DNA of 64,000 nucleotides from Ophiobolus disseminans (Eukaryota; Ascomycota; Dothideomycetes; Pleosporales; Phaeosphaeriaceae), in the NCBI GenBank assembly GCA_010093685.1, contig MU006221.1:837491-901490 (forward strand), in the 5' to 3' direction. The notes under the pieces were generated by a model. It searched no databases. It had not been told where the DNA came from and was given only the letters and a program-made list of their open reading frames with translations. This document shows, piece after piece, positions 34,621 to 47,100 of this stretch. How positions within the stretch are numbered: position 1 is the first letter of the stretch; each line of letters opens with the position of its first letter. The position numbers and the translations under genes are program-made.

Positions 34621-35223
34621 TCAGTCACTCATGTCCTCGCCCCCACTCGCATCAACCCTCGCCAGCACCTCATGCTCCCTCCTCTCCTTCTCCACCACCT
34701 TCTCCACACTCTGCAGCATCGGTAGCTCCCCGGCACCTTCCCAGGCTTTCGCCCTCTTGATTATCTGCTGCGACCGTCGTATAACCTCCTCCTCTGCCTT
34801 CTTAATCGTACCGCTGACTCTCACAATGCGCATTACAACTGGCTGTTCGACTGGCTTCGGTAGGTGCGTGACGTATGTGAGGGCCGCCCAGACCATTTCG
34901 TAGTGGTCGCGTGGACAGCGAATAATGGCGGTGGAGGTCGAAGGGGACCAGTAGTTTACTGTGAGATGCTGGTAAGTATGGATCATTGAATCAAGGGAGT
35001 AGTGGGGCGTACTTTTCAGACCGGAGGATATCATGCCCATGCCATAGTCGCCAAAGAGCTCTTCGACCTGTTCGCGTATCAGGCGCACGAAGAGGCCTGC
35101 GTGAAAGGCATCGGGCGTGGGAGAATACACCTGGACGAGGTCTGGGAGCTGTGTCTTGCGGGTTTCGGGAGGCTCAGGGTAGAGTATGTTCACGACGAGA
35201 TAGCGATATTTGACGCGGACCAT
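34621..35223 (-). CDS. POP5: POP5, protein subunit of RNase P and RNase MRP
   Basis: It binds the catalytic RNA in tRNA 5' processing (RNase P) and rRNA processing (MRP), in the nucleus/nucleolus. Exons 35223-35013 and 34958-34621 give 182 residues. The start is MVRVKYRYLVVNILYPEP, the standard Pop5 N-terminus; an open in-frame extension to 35307 is rejected. Core motifs: LIREQVEELFGDYG, then STSTAIIRCPRDHYEMVWAA and VVMRIVRVSGTIKKAEEEVI. The intron (GTACGC...TCACAG) is exactly 54 bases without an in-frame stop, so the unspliced mRNA would also be translatable. The C-terminal 40 residues are charged. Confidence 0.92.
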   Translation of the reverse strand: MVRVKYRYLVVNILYPEPPETRKTQLPDLVQVYSPTPDAFHAGLFVRLIREQVEELFGDYGMGMISSGLKSTPHYSLDSMIHTYQHLTVNYWSPSTSTAIIRCPRDHYEMVWAALTYVTHLPKPVEQPVVMRIVRVSGTIKKAEEEVIRRSQQIIKRAKAWEGAGELPMLQSVEKVVEKERREHEVLARVDASGGEDMSD

Positions 35224-35720
35224 GTCGAACGAGTTTGCGGGTTGCGCGGTATCGTGAAGAGGGTGGAATTCAGTTTGCGCGTTTGAAAGCAAGAGTGAAA
35301 GCGACACGAAATTGGTCCCTGTGGTACCAACGCAACTGCGTTCCTGTCAATTCCTCCTAGCAAACCGGCGCCATCGTCACTCAATCTCTCGTCGGCGATC
35401 AATTGCGGCGCAAACCCTCGAAGCCATCGTCCTTCGAATCAAGCCAGGGCCAGCCCTACGCATAGCAGGCGCAGCCCTGCAGCTCTAGCGCTCCCATCGG
35501 CGGTTTGGGGCTTGGCTTGGCGATGACGCCCCGAGGCAGCATCCCCAGCTTTGGCTCTCCTCCAACCACCAGAACCACCGAACACCACGACCGCGACAGC
35601 GAACACGACACGCTCCTCTCCCGCGGCCTCATATCCCCTACCAAGAAACCAGCATTTTTACACAGCCCGAAGAAACACCCGAGACGTACTGCTGAATATC
35701 GGCGCATCCCTCCGCCCGTC
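35224..35720. other. Divergent intergenic region between POP5 and the SNARE gene
   Basis: An in-frame open extension of the SNARE gene reaches an ATG at 35523 (MTPRGSIPSFG), adding 66 residues rich in Pro, Arg and Thr. I treat it as 5' leader because longin SNAREs begin right at the longin fold. Nothing else was seen. Confidence 0.45.
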
Positions 35721-36571
35721 ATGGCTTCTTCTTCATCATCGTCGACGCCGCTGTTCTAGTACGTCCCTGACTCCACCTCCCACCATCTACCATGCTTTAA
35801 TGAGCGATGACTAACACTTCGCCAGTGCATGCATAGCCCACAACACCACTGTCCTCACCGAACACACGGCCTCCGCCTCCTCCAACGCCTCCTCGCTCGT
35901 CTCCCTCGTCCTGCCACGCCTCGAGCATAACACCTCCGCCCACAAGACAATCGACCAAGCGAAATTCTACATCCACTGCATTGTCAAGTCACCCGCTGAC
36001 TTCAGCGCCTCGCAAGCATCAGCCGGCGGCCTGACATTCCTCGTCATCGCAGACAGGGGCATAGGCCAGCGGATTCCGTTTGGCTTTCTGACGAAGCTCG
36101 AAAATAAGTTCTTTGCCGAGTTCGAGCCGGGTGAGACGGACTTTGCTCATCTACCCCCGTATGGATGTGCGAGTTTTAATGGCGCGCTCAAGCGTATGAT
36201 GATCGATCACGGGTCGGAGCGCGTACAGCAAGATGCGATTAACACGGCAAAAGCAGAGATCGATGGCGTGAGGGAGATTATGACGGAGAACATTGAGCGC
36301 GTGCTGGAGAGGGGCGAGCATATGAGTGTCCTGGTGGATAAGACGGGCCGCTTGGGCGAGAACGCGAGAGACTTTAGGGTCAGGAGTCGGACACTCAAGC
36401 GGAGGATGTGGTGGAAGAACGTCAAGCTCATGGTGTTGTTGTGCTTGGTGGTTATCTTCTTGATCTACCTTTTTGTTGGGTTTGGATGCGGATTGCCTGG
36501 TAAGTCATATCTTCCCATCCGAAATTCAATGCTAACACACAACAGCTTGGGGACGCTGCTTGGGACATTAG
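35721..36571 (+). CDS. VAMP7-like R-SNARE (longin, SNARE motif, C-terminal anchor)
   Basis: A v-SNARE for fusion with late endosomes/vacuole; filamentous fungi have this VAMP7-type protein where yeast has Nyv1. Exons 35721-35758, 35826-36499 and 36546-36571 give 245 residues. The longin domain begins at LFYACIAHNTTVLTEH and holds FYIHCIVKSPADF, LTFLVIADRG and FGFLTKLENKFFAEF. The SNARE motif (IDGVREIMTENIERVLERGE ... LVDKTGRLGENARDFRVRS) has the central Arg of R-SNAREs at ERVLERGE. The anchor is VKLMVLLCLVVIFLIYLFVG. The tail after splicing is GLPAWGRCLGH, a short lumenal end. Confidence 0.92.
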
Positions 36572-37023
36572 ATACACACTCTCTCCGGACCGAAATGAGC
36601 ACAGTAGCGAACCGACACTCCCATCCTCGGTCAAGGATGAGAGATCTCATTGCGTTGTACATACTAGGGCGAGGCGTTTGGCGTAGTCTATACCATCCAT
36701 AGCTTACAAATAGCGATCTTTCTATTCCAATCCAACGCCGTCTGATGCACCCAAAGACTTTCCCCCCAAATCCGATCGCCGAAAAAGTGAAATAGCTTCC
36801 CCCCATCCATAAAGTACAGAATTTTACATCATACATGTACCCATTACAAATTAAACCACGACCTGTGGTGAAAAACGCCAATCTTGTGCTTTTGGTTCTA
36901 GATGCTTGGAAGGTATCTAAGGAGTGATATAATGAAAAAGCCATGTGAGTTTTGTGCTTTTGTGCTTTCTGTGAGCCGAACGCCGATATCCCGAAGGAAG
37001 GTACACGATGTGTAAGTATACGT
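36572..37023. other. Convergent intergenic region
   Basis: 3' flanks of the SNARE and URA2 genes, AT-rich in part. No gene is supported. Confidence 0.5.
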
Positions 37024-40000
37024 TTAGGGAGCCATGACCATCGCGAGCAACGCCATGCGAGTGTACAGTCCGTATCTCATCTATCTTATGTTAGTTTCTT
37101 GTCCACAGAGTAAGCGTTCGATCGACTCACCTGTCTGAAATACGCCGCCCTCGGGTCAAAGTCCACCTCCTCGTGAATCTCATTGTTCCTCGGCAGAGGA
37201 TGCATGACAATCATGTTGGTCTTCGCACCCTTCAACACCTTGTTGTCAATCACAAACGCGTCCTTGACCTGCTCGTAGCTAGCAACATTGGGGAAGCGCT
37301 CCTTCTGCACGCGCGTGCAGTAGATGACATCGGACGAGGCAACGATCTCGGGTGTGAGCTCGCTGCAGACCTTGTCGAGCTGGCCACGGGACTTGAGTGC
37401 GTCTCGGACGCCGGCGGGCATCTTAAGCGACTCGGGAGAGACGAGGTTGACGGTGACGTCGTAGTGGGAGAGGAGTTCGCAGAGAGAGTGAACTGTGCGG
37501 CCGTACTTGAGATCACCAACAAAGGTGATGTTGAGGCCATTGACAGTGCCGAGCTCTTCGCGGATCGTGAAGATGTCGAGGAGGGCTTGAGTTGGGTGTT
37601 CGCGGCTGCCATTGCCGGCGTTGATTATTGGGACGCCAGAGAATTTGGCAGCGATGTCAATCGCCTCCTCGGCTGGGTGACGTAGAACGATGGCATCGCA
37701 ATAGCATCCGAGGGTACGCACAGTATCGGCGATCGACTCACCCTTCTGAGTAGACGATACTGACTCGTTGATGACAACAACTTCTCCACCAAGGCGCTTC
37801 ATCGCCGCATCAAAAGAAGCGGAGGTCCTAGTTGAAGGCTCAAAGAACATGGTGCACAAGACGCGACCCTTGAGGATATCAAGACAACCTTGCCTTTGCG
37901 CGCCAAGTCGCATTTCCTGGGCAACGGTGAAGAGGAGATGAAGGTCTGAACGAGAGAATTGCTTGACGGATGTAATATGCTTCCTCTTGAATGGTGACTT
38001 GGCGAGTAGCTGTGTCAGGGACAATGATCCGTTGAGCCTATCCAGCTCCATATTTGATTGTTCATGTGTTCCTGGAGCGGGGAAGAACTCCTGATAATCA
38101 ACCTTGGATATCTCGAGATCGTAATGTCGGGCAATGGCCTCGATCAGGAGCTTTGCATTCTTGACGTTAGTGACAAGCGGAGTCTGGTAATCAACTGCCA
38201 TGCGACGCGTCCGGTACCCTCGACTCATGTAGTTGGCTGGTCTTCGGAAGCGGTTGCTCGATGGCAAGTTAATGTACAAATCGATAAGGTTGTTTGCCAA
38301 ATGCTGTGTCAAAGAGTACTCTGCTTTCTGTTCCTCGTAGTCGCCGCTTGGAAGGACCTCCAAGAACTTCACCGGAAGACCATGTTCCTGGATGTAATCT
38401 GCAGTACCAGCCGTGGCGAACAGTTTGTAGCCCATCTTGTGCAAGCGTTCAATTGATGGCAACATCTCCAGTTTATCCTTGAAAGAGCCAATGGAGAAAA
38501 GAATGTTCTTGTTCGGGAGCCTGAAGCCAGTGGCGATGAGACCCTTGATGTAGGCTTCATACTTTGTGCGGCCAAAGCAGGCTACCTCACCAGTGGATGC
38601 CATCTCAACGCCGAGCACTGGATCAGCGCCTGACAGACGAGAGAAGGAGAACTGGGGAACCTTGACTCCGACATATTCAGCAGGTATGTTGACAGGAGGG
38701 TATTCGACCAGCGGCAGGCCAGCCATAGCCTTGGTAGCCATTTCGATAAGATCGACACCCATAACCTTGGAGACGAATGGGAAGGACCTCGAAGCCCTCA
38801 CATTGCATTCTATTACCTTGATCTCGTTGTCTTTTGCGATGAACTGGATGTTGTAAGGACCGGTGATCTAGAATTGGTCCATGAAGTTAGTAGTTGCTTT
38901 GCAGGTATTTTGTTCAAGAGAGTTACTAACGTTCAATGCCGCGCCTATCTTTTTGGTGGCGTCCTCAATCTGGCGCACGGTCTGACAGCGTTAGTGATGC
39001 ATTCCATGACCAAACAGTGGTGCGATTACCTCAGGGTCAAGATCCTGTGGTGGCAAGATCAACGTGGCGTCACCAGAGTGCACACCGGCGTTCTCGACAT
39101 GCTCCGAGATGAAATGGCCAATCATGGTACCATTACGTGCGACAGCATCCATCTCGATTTCCTTGGCATTCTCAATGTATTTCGTGATGACGACCGGGTG
39201 GTCCTTGGACACGTCCGTTGCTTGGTTGAGGAAGTTGGCGAGGTCGTGCTTCGAATATACGGTGTTCATCGCGGCACCGGACAGGACGTAGGACGGGCGG
39301 ACTAGCACCGGGTACGTGACTTTGTCGCAGAATGCAGTCGCTTCCTCTATGCTGGTCAACTCTTTCCATGCGGGCTGGTCGACGCCGATGCGATCAAGCA
39401 TGCGAGAGAACTTGTACCGATTCTCGGCGGTGTCAATCATTTCAGGCGAGGTTCCGAGGATCTTGACATTCATGCGATGTAACGGGAGAGCGATGTTGTT
39501 AGGGCTTTGACCGCCTACAGAGATTACAACACCGGCTGAGTTCTCGAGGGTGTAGATGTCCAGGACGGTCTCCAGGCTGATGTTCTCAAAGTACAATTTG
39601 TCACTTTCATCGTAGTCGGTAGAGACAGTCTCGGGGTTGTAGTTCACCAGAATCGTCTTATACCCATTCTCACGCAAAGTTCTGGTTGCGCGGACGGAGC
39701 ACCAGTCGAACTCGACCGATGAGCCGATACGATATACACCCGAGCCGAGTATCATGATTCCGTTGTCGTTGAAGTCAACATCGTGTTCTGTGCCGTTGTA
39801 TGTAAGATAGAGGTAGTTGGTGAATGCGGGAAATTCGGCGGCAACTGTGTCTATCTGTTTGACGACCGGGAAGATACCAGCATCGACACGGACGCGACGT
39901 ACGGCAAGTTCGTTCGTGTCCCAGAACTTGGCAAGCTGACGATCTGAATAGCCAAGTTCCTTCGCTCTCTTCATGAGATGTACGGGAATAGTAGTTGTGT

Positions 40001-42760
40001 TGTAGCTCAACATCTTCTTCTCGAACTCGGAGAGGTCCTTGAGACGGCTGAGGAACCACTTGTCAATTTGCGTCATCTCCCAGATCTTGTCGACGGTATA
40101 GCCGCCTTTCATGGCGTTGGCGATAGCGAACAGTCTTTGATCCGAAGGAGTTTGCAGCTCTTGATCAATTTGCATCAGCGCGGCAGTCTCGTTGAAGCCG
40201 AGATTATTGGGGTCAACCATTCGGATAGCTTTCTGGATCGCTTCCTCAAATGTTCTGCCAATACTCATAACTTCACCAACACTCTTCATGGACGAGCCCA
40301 GTAGTGTCGAAACGCGTGTGAACTTCTTCAGGTCCCAGCGCGGGATCTTGACGACCACGTAGTCGAGCGATGGCTCGAAGCATGCGCACGTGACTTTCGT
40401 AACGGAGTTGGAGATCTCGTTGAGCGGGATATTGAGACCAAGCTTAGCTGCAACGAAAGCAAGGGGATAGCCAGTAGCCTTGGAAGCCAGAGCAGAAGAA
40501 CGCGAAAGACGAGCGTTCACTTCGATGATGCAGTACTCGCGGGAGAATGGGTTCAAAGCGTATTGGATGTTGCACTCTCCGACGACGCCGAGATGACGGA
40601 TGACGTTGACTGCTGTCGTCCGTAGCATATTATAGTCCTCATCGGAAAGGGTCTGGGATGGTGCAACCACGATAGAATCTCCGGTATGAATACCAAGAGG
40701 ATCAAAGTTCTCCATGTTACAGACCGTGATACAATTGTCTCGGCAATCTCTGACAACCTCGTATTCGATCTCCTTCCAGCCCTTCATACTGCGCTCGATG
40801 AGGACCTGTGGACTCGCGGCGAAGGCCTTATTGCATAGGTCAAGCAGCTGATCTTCATCGTAAGCAAAACCGCTTCCGAGGCCACCGAGAGCATAGGCAG
40901 CTCGAACGATGACGGGAAAGCCAATATCCTTGACTGCTCGCATCGCCTCTTCGACATTGTTGGCAGACGCTGACTTGGCGCATTTCTCGCCAATAGATTC
41001 CATGCTGCGAGCAAAGAGCTCACGATCCTCGGTGGTGATGATTGTGTCAATGGGCGTGCCGAGCACTTTGACGCCGAGCCCTTCGAATTCATCTTTCAGC
41101 TGGATGCCCACCTGGAGGGCGGTTTGACCGCCGAAGGTGACGTAAATGCCATCAGGTCGCTCTTTTTGGATAACTTTGCGCACAAAGTCGGCGTTGACAG
41201 GCAAGAAGTAGACTTTGTCGGCAAGACCTTTCGAGGTTTGGATAGTCGCAATGTTGGGGTTGATGAGAATGGTGTAAATGCCCTCTTCCTTCAGAGCTTT
41301 GATAGCCTGACTACCAGAGTAGTCGAACTCACCAGCCTGTCCAATGCTCAGACCACCACTGCCGAGGACGAGAACCTTTTTCACGTCCACTTTCGGGGTC
41401 AATTGCTTATTCTCTTCAAGAGTGCCACCTGGAAACTCGACAGCTTTTGACATGACGTCGCTTGAATCCATCGCTTTCTGGATAGTGCTGATGAAAACGT
41501 CAAAGAGGTACTCGGTGTCGCGAGGGCCGGGTGTGTGCTCTGGGTGGAATTGGACGCTGAAGTATGGCCTTTGAACGTGCCTAATACCCTCGTTACTGCC
41601 ATCGTTCGCATTGACAAAAAGCTCCTCCCAGCCGTGCGGCAGAGTCTTGGAGTCTACTGCGTAACCGTGATTCTGTGATGTGATGTGGCATTTCCCGGTG
41701 ATCAAGCTGGTGCAGGGGATGTTCGCACCACGGTTACCAAACTTCATCTTCAGTGTGTCGGCGCCGGCAGCCCGCGCAAGCAGCTGGTGCCCTAAGCAAA
41801 TACCGAAGATGGGTGTCCTGGCCTCGTCCATGGCAGCCCTGATGTGCTTCACTGTGCTCTCCATCATTGCTGGGTTACCTGGTCCATTCGAGATGAACAG
41901 ACCATCGTACTCCTTCCCAGCAAGCTGAGGAAAGTCGTAGTCCCACGGCACCTGCAGGACTTCAACTCCTCTCCGGACCAGGCATCTCAGCTGGTTGTAT
42001 TTGAGACCGACATCGACTGTGACTACGCGGACCGGGCGGCCGGACGGGTGCTTGAGGGCGGTCGATGGGTCCGGTGACCAGAGCTTCGGCTCTTTGATGG
42101 AGACTACATTTGGAGTTAGACAGATACTAGATGATGGATCTCGTCTGAATTACCCTCAGCTACAAGGTTCTTCGAGTTGGGATCTGTCCACTCGACCTGC
42201 TCGAAACTGCTCCTCCAGTCCTCGCTCTCACCTTCAGCTAGGACTGCAGTGTCAACATCCCCGTTGGTAGGTTCGGTAGAGTTTGGTGCTGCTGTAGTTC
42301 TCTGCATCAAGCGACCAAGCATGCTACCTTCTTCGCGGATGCGCTTCGTCAGCGCTCGCGTGTCCACACCAGTGATGGCGGGCACGCCTTGCTCCTTCAG
42401 CCATGTACCCAGCGAAGAGGTGGCCAAGTGATGCGAATACGCCTCTTCCGCATAAGTAGCAACCACCAGTCCTGCGATGTGAATCTCCTTGGCCTCGAAG
42501 TGGGCAGGCACGTCCTTAAGCAGACTATCCATCTCTTCTCGGGAAGGCACGCCATAGTTGCCGACCAGAGGGAATGTGATGACTAGGATCTGGCCGCGGT
42601 ATGACGGATCTGTGATTGACTCTGGATAGCCCACCATACCAGTCTGGAAGACTAGTTCTCCAGAAATGCTCTTCTCAGCACCAAAGCTTCTTCCAAAGCA
42701 GACATAGCCATCTTGAAGCTCGAGGGCCAGGTTCTGGCTTTCGTCGGGGCGTGGCGCCAT
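37024..42760 (-). CDS. URA2: URA2/CAD: glutaminase-CPSase-aspartate transcarbamylase lacking the dihydroorotase-like domain
   Basis: Carries out the first two steps of pyrimidine synthesis. Exons 42760-42154, 42103-39030, 38981-38931, 38867-37131 and 37080-37024 join in phase to 1841 residues. Order: glutaminase (FISNGPGNP, PIFGICLGHQLLARAAG with Cys305; FHPEHTPGPRDTEYLFD), CPSase halves (VLVLGSGGLSIGQAGEFDYS; VMILGSGVYRIGSSVEFDW), allosteric domain (NKNILFSIGSFKDKLEML to about residue 1475), then transcarbamylase from about 1530 (FFEPSTRTSASFDAAM, GNGSREHPTQALLDIFTIRE, HPLPRNNEIHEEVD, and the last exon MRYGLYTRMALLAM). Fungal URA2 is normally about 2200-2280 residues, with an inactive dihydroorotase-like domain between the last two. 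Here that space is about 50 residues (QTPLVTNVKNAKLLIEAIAR to LTQLLAKSPFKRKHI) in one uninterrupted frame. UTP feedback on CPSase is expected from the family. Confidence 0.96.
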
Positions 42761-44101
42761 GTTGGGAGTTATGGGAGACAGCTCGAGGGCGTAGGGACCC
42801 TTGAGAAGCGAGACTGCCAGACAATTGCTGGGAGAGAAGTTTTGGGTTGCGCCGAGAAAAAAAGTTCGAGGTCCGCTAGCGCAATGAGGGGTCTACGAAT
42901 GAGATCAGTGTGCCCCTCTAAACCACCTGCGAGCAGCCTGCGCAACGCCGATTCGATACCACCAATTGTATGCAGACTATTTACGTCTAATACATTTCTT
43001 TTTGTAGTCGGGGTTACCAGCAGCATGGTGATGCCTCCCGATAATCATAGTCGTCCTGGGGCCGCCTCGTACAAGAATAGTGTCTTGCTGACATGCAAAT
43101 GCAAGATCTCCTACCTGGGAGGGACCACTACCTCGCATCCTGATGAGCAAAGGTGCGGTGTAGAGTCGCCAAAGCTGCGAATCACAGCTGTAGCTGAAGG
43201 AGTGCGCCGCCAAAAGATCGACGTCGCTTCCAACGGTGCAGCAGAACGGTCTCACCAATCACCCGCTTGCGGTGTTTCGAAGCGTGCATTGCTCTCCCTG
43301 TCTGCAAGACGAAGGCTGAAAGAGATGTAGCAGCTGGATACGCAAGTATGGTGGATAAGTTGCACAGGGTGCTCACGAAACATCTGACAGCGGCCCATGA
43401 CAAACGGGATGAAGTGCTAAGGGATGCTATCTTCACATGCAGGGCGGTCACGCTTTGTCGACGCGGGGTGAAGATCGAAATCGGCTGTAAGATTCATTAG
43501 ATCTCGCGGGGGAAAAGTCCGTGATGGGCCAGGACCTGCTATGTTGAGGATCGGGCCTTATCGGGATACAATAGCCTGACTAACGTCGAGGGTTTCCTGG
43601 ACGTGTGTAGTGATCGGAACAGTCGTCTGAATACTGACCAGATAGTGCTCCAAACATATTCGGTGAGTGCAGACGATGATGGCTAGGCGGGCACCATGTA
43701 ATTACTTGCAGCATGTGAATGCACTCCGCAATGCACGGGGCGATGGATGCCCACTTATGTTGATTGTCTCCGTCATGGCGAAATCCGCGCTGCAAGATGC
43801 GCTCCGGACGCGTAACGAGCCAATCAAGTCGCGGCGGGCGTCCACACCCACCTTGTCTGACAGAACTCCAGATAAGAGTGCCCATCATGGGATCGTGAAA
43901 GCGGCCTGGGTGGCACGAAGCGGTGTAGTGCACATCAGCATGGGAAGGCGTCATGATCCACCGGAATGCCCACTTTGAGCCCTCGCTCCAGGCCGTGGTC
44001 CTTCCCTTCATTTCCCTGACCTCCACTACGCCCACCTCCACCTCAAGCAGCGGCGACACTGACGACGGAGGCTCTTCTTCAGGATCACGGGACTGGATTC
44101 C
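42761..44101. other. Divergent intergenic region between URA2 and YVC1-like gene
   Basis: About 1.3 kb. Open frames on both strands are short or low-quality and show no family signal. It should contain both promoters. Confidence 0.5.
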
Positions 44102-47100
44102 ATGTTTGCCTCACTCCTGCAGTCGAAAAAGCGCCGACCCTCGGAAACCACGCCCCTCCTTGCGGCACTTAACCGCTACCGCAGTCGGCAGAATGGAGAG
44201 GCGAACGAGGTAGACGACGGTGACGCCGAGGCCGCAGTGCAGTACGACGGCGAAGAGGAGGATGAGGATGAAGACAGGCGGCGGGATGGGTCGTTGCTGC
44301 CTGTCTTCTCTTCGACGTTTCTTGGTATGTACGTTGAATGCGCATTGTTAACTCTACTAACAAACCCTTAGATCAACTGCCCATCTACAACACGACCCAC
44401 GCCGTCCGCACACTACTTGTCGAGCGATGCGAAACAACCCTCTCGTGGGACCAGCTGCGCTCGCCGCAAGTCTCACAGTTCCTCGTCAAGCCCATCCAGC
44501 AGCAGATCCGGTCCGACCACTTCTCGCGCGGCCTCCTGTACTGCCTGCTCGCGAACTGCCTCCAATTCAAAAAGGAGGGCGAAGAGAATCCAGGCAACAT
44601 GGGTGTCAGCAAGACACGAGCGCTGATCTGTGAGCTGCTAGCTATGCGCTTACTGAAGGAATTCTCAACCCGGGAGATGATTGATGCCCTCTCATACGAT
44701 TTCGACCCGCTGCAGGGCTTGGAGATGCCAGTGAGCGGTACCCAGACGCCAGGTGGCAGGAACTGGTCGCGACAGGCGCCCCGCTCCGCCCGCATTTCCA
44801 CGCTCGAGATCGCTATCCGCGCACAAGCTAAGAAGTTTCTTGCCCATCCGCTCGTCGTGCGGCAGTTGGAGGCCATTTGGGCTGGCACCATCGTCTTCCA
44901 CTCAGCCGCCGACTCACTCCACCGCAAGGTTGAGTCTTCGCACAGCCACAGCTTCAATAGCCCGGAAAACATATCCCCTGGCCGAGGGCCCTCCCGCCGT
45001 CTGCTGCCCTCGAAGCAAGACATACAACAAGCGCCCACGGCTGCACTGCTGAGACGAACAGTGACTCTATACGATCCACATGATGCTTCGCTTTTCAAGC
45101 TGTCTCGCCTGCGTGTTCCCCGCTATCGCAACCTGTTCTCCACCATCTCCTTCGGCATCATGCTTGCTCTTTTCCTCGCTGTTCTGTCAGCGAAATCCGA
45201 TGACATCACGGGACTCGAGGTCTTGTTCTGGTTCTGGAGCGCTGGCTACATGCTCGACGAGATAGTCGGCTTCTCGGAGCAAGGATTCGGCCTCTACATT
45301 ATGAGTGTATGGAACGCCTTCGACCTAGGGATCCTTCTGATGTTCATGGCCTACTATGTTCTCCGTCTCTACGGCATCCTTATGCCCGATGTTAGCCGCC
45401 ACCAAATCGCTGCCATGGCCTACGATGTTCTTGGATCCACGGCCGTCTTGCTCTTCCCCCGACTGTTCTCGGCTCTGGACCATTATCGATACTTTTCGCA
45501 GCTACTCATTGCATTCAAGATGATGGCCATGGATCTGGTGGCAATTCTGGTGTTGATAGTCATCAGCTGCAGTGGCTTCTTCGTAGCCTTCAGCTTGGCT
45601 TTCAAAAGGGATCTCACAGCATCAGACGCTGCCTATGCCATCTTTCAGCTCGTCATGGGCTTCACCCCAGCTGCATGGGATCTATGGGAAGAGATGAACA
45701 TACTGGGTCGAGCTCTCCTCGCGCTCTTCCTGTTCATCTGTCACTTCTTGATCGTCACCATTCTGGTCACTGTATTGACCAATTCGTTCATGGCAGTCGT
45801 CAAGAACGCCGATGAAGAGCATCAATTTCTCTTTGCCGTCAATACGATCTCCATGGTCAAGTCTGATGCTCTTTTCTCCTACATCCCGCCAACAAACATT
45901 ATCGGATGGCTGCTGATACCGATAAAGTACTTGATGCCGTTCAAGAGATTTTTGAGGATGAACAGAATGGTGATCAAGCTCACCCATATTCCCATCCTAT
46001 TCACGATTTTTGCCTACGAGAGATTACTGCTATCACACATGGCCTATGGGCCCACGGACCTCGTAGAGAGGCGTGGACGTCAGGGCTCAATGGCACCGGT
46101 GCCTGCCTTCAGCATCCGTGGTCCTGTGGATATGTTCAGCCCTCGCCTTCGTGAGCCATCTGTTACTACCTTCCACAAAGACCGTGCCCTCGAAGAGGTG
46201 TTTCGTCGACCGTATCGCGAAACGAGTGCCCGAAGACCCTCGCAGTATCCAAGTGGAAGGAGGAATTCCAGTAATGTGGTCTCCGATTGGATGAAAAAGA
46301 TGGGCGACGACGATGAGCAACATCCCCCGCAAGACGATTCGCGTTCAGTGTTAGAGCGACTCGAAACCCGAAAGGGAAATAGACCGTCCTACCTGCGCCG
46401 CACAAGAACGGCAGGAGCGCCAAAGCGAAGACACCCGCTGGCATCAACGCGTACCGTTGCCTCGGATCCTGACGAAAATCTGACAACCTTTACCCAAGCG
46501 ATTGCAGAGGAGGAAGAAGGGCCGGATATGAGCATGGAGGAGGTTCTACAGCAAACTGATGCCGATGGGGATGACGAGGACGATCATCGAAGCTCTAGCC
46601 AGGTAACGCCACGTGTAGCTCCAGCCTCCACCAAAGAAAACCAGCGACCTGTGACTGGCTACGAATCATCTGATGATGACGACCAGGAGTTTTTCCGCAC
46701 GCCCATGGCTGTCCTACCGAGGCATCAGACACGTACTCCAGCCAAGGCTGGTTCAAGGCAATCATCAACTGGAAAAGTCTCCGGACCAATAGCCGAACCT
46801 GAAGACCTTGGCCTGGCTCACAGTCCGTCTAATTCGAGCTTACCAAGCATACAAGAGTCACCCAGCAAGAAGCGCGGCAAGCCTGTCCATGGTCGAAATC
46901 TTTCAACGAGCACTGTGCTCTTCAGCCCCACTAAAGAGACTATGGACTTGTCGCGATCACTGTCCCCAGAGCGACGCCCGAAGACGGGCCTGCGAAGTGG
47001 GACGGCAACTCCGGGTCGCATGGATGGACCAACGTTAGCAGGAGCCCGCACGCCAAAGCGAGCACCTGGTCCTGCAGGGCCAGTAGCCACTCGGCCCCGC

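Noticed and set aside
42713..43330. Long plus-strand open frame near the URA2 start
   Set aside because: It overlaps the URA2 first exon antisense, has no family signal and a poor composition.
43580..44059. Minus-strand open frame upstream of the YVC1-like gene
   Set aside because: Composition is random-like (many Trp, His, Cys, Arg) and no splice or family support was found.
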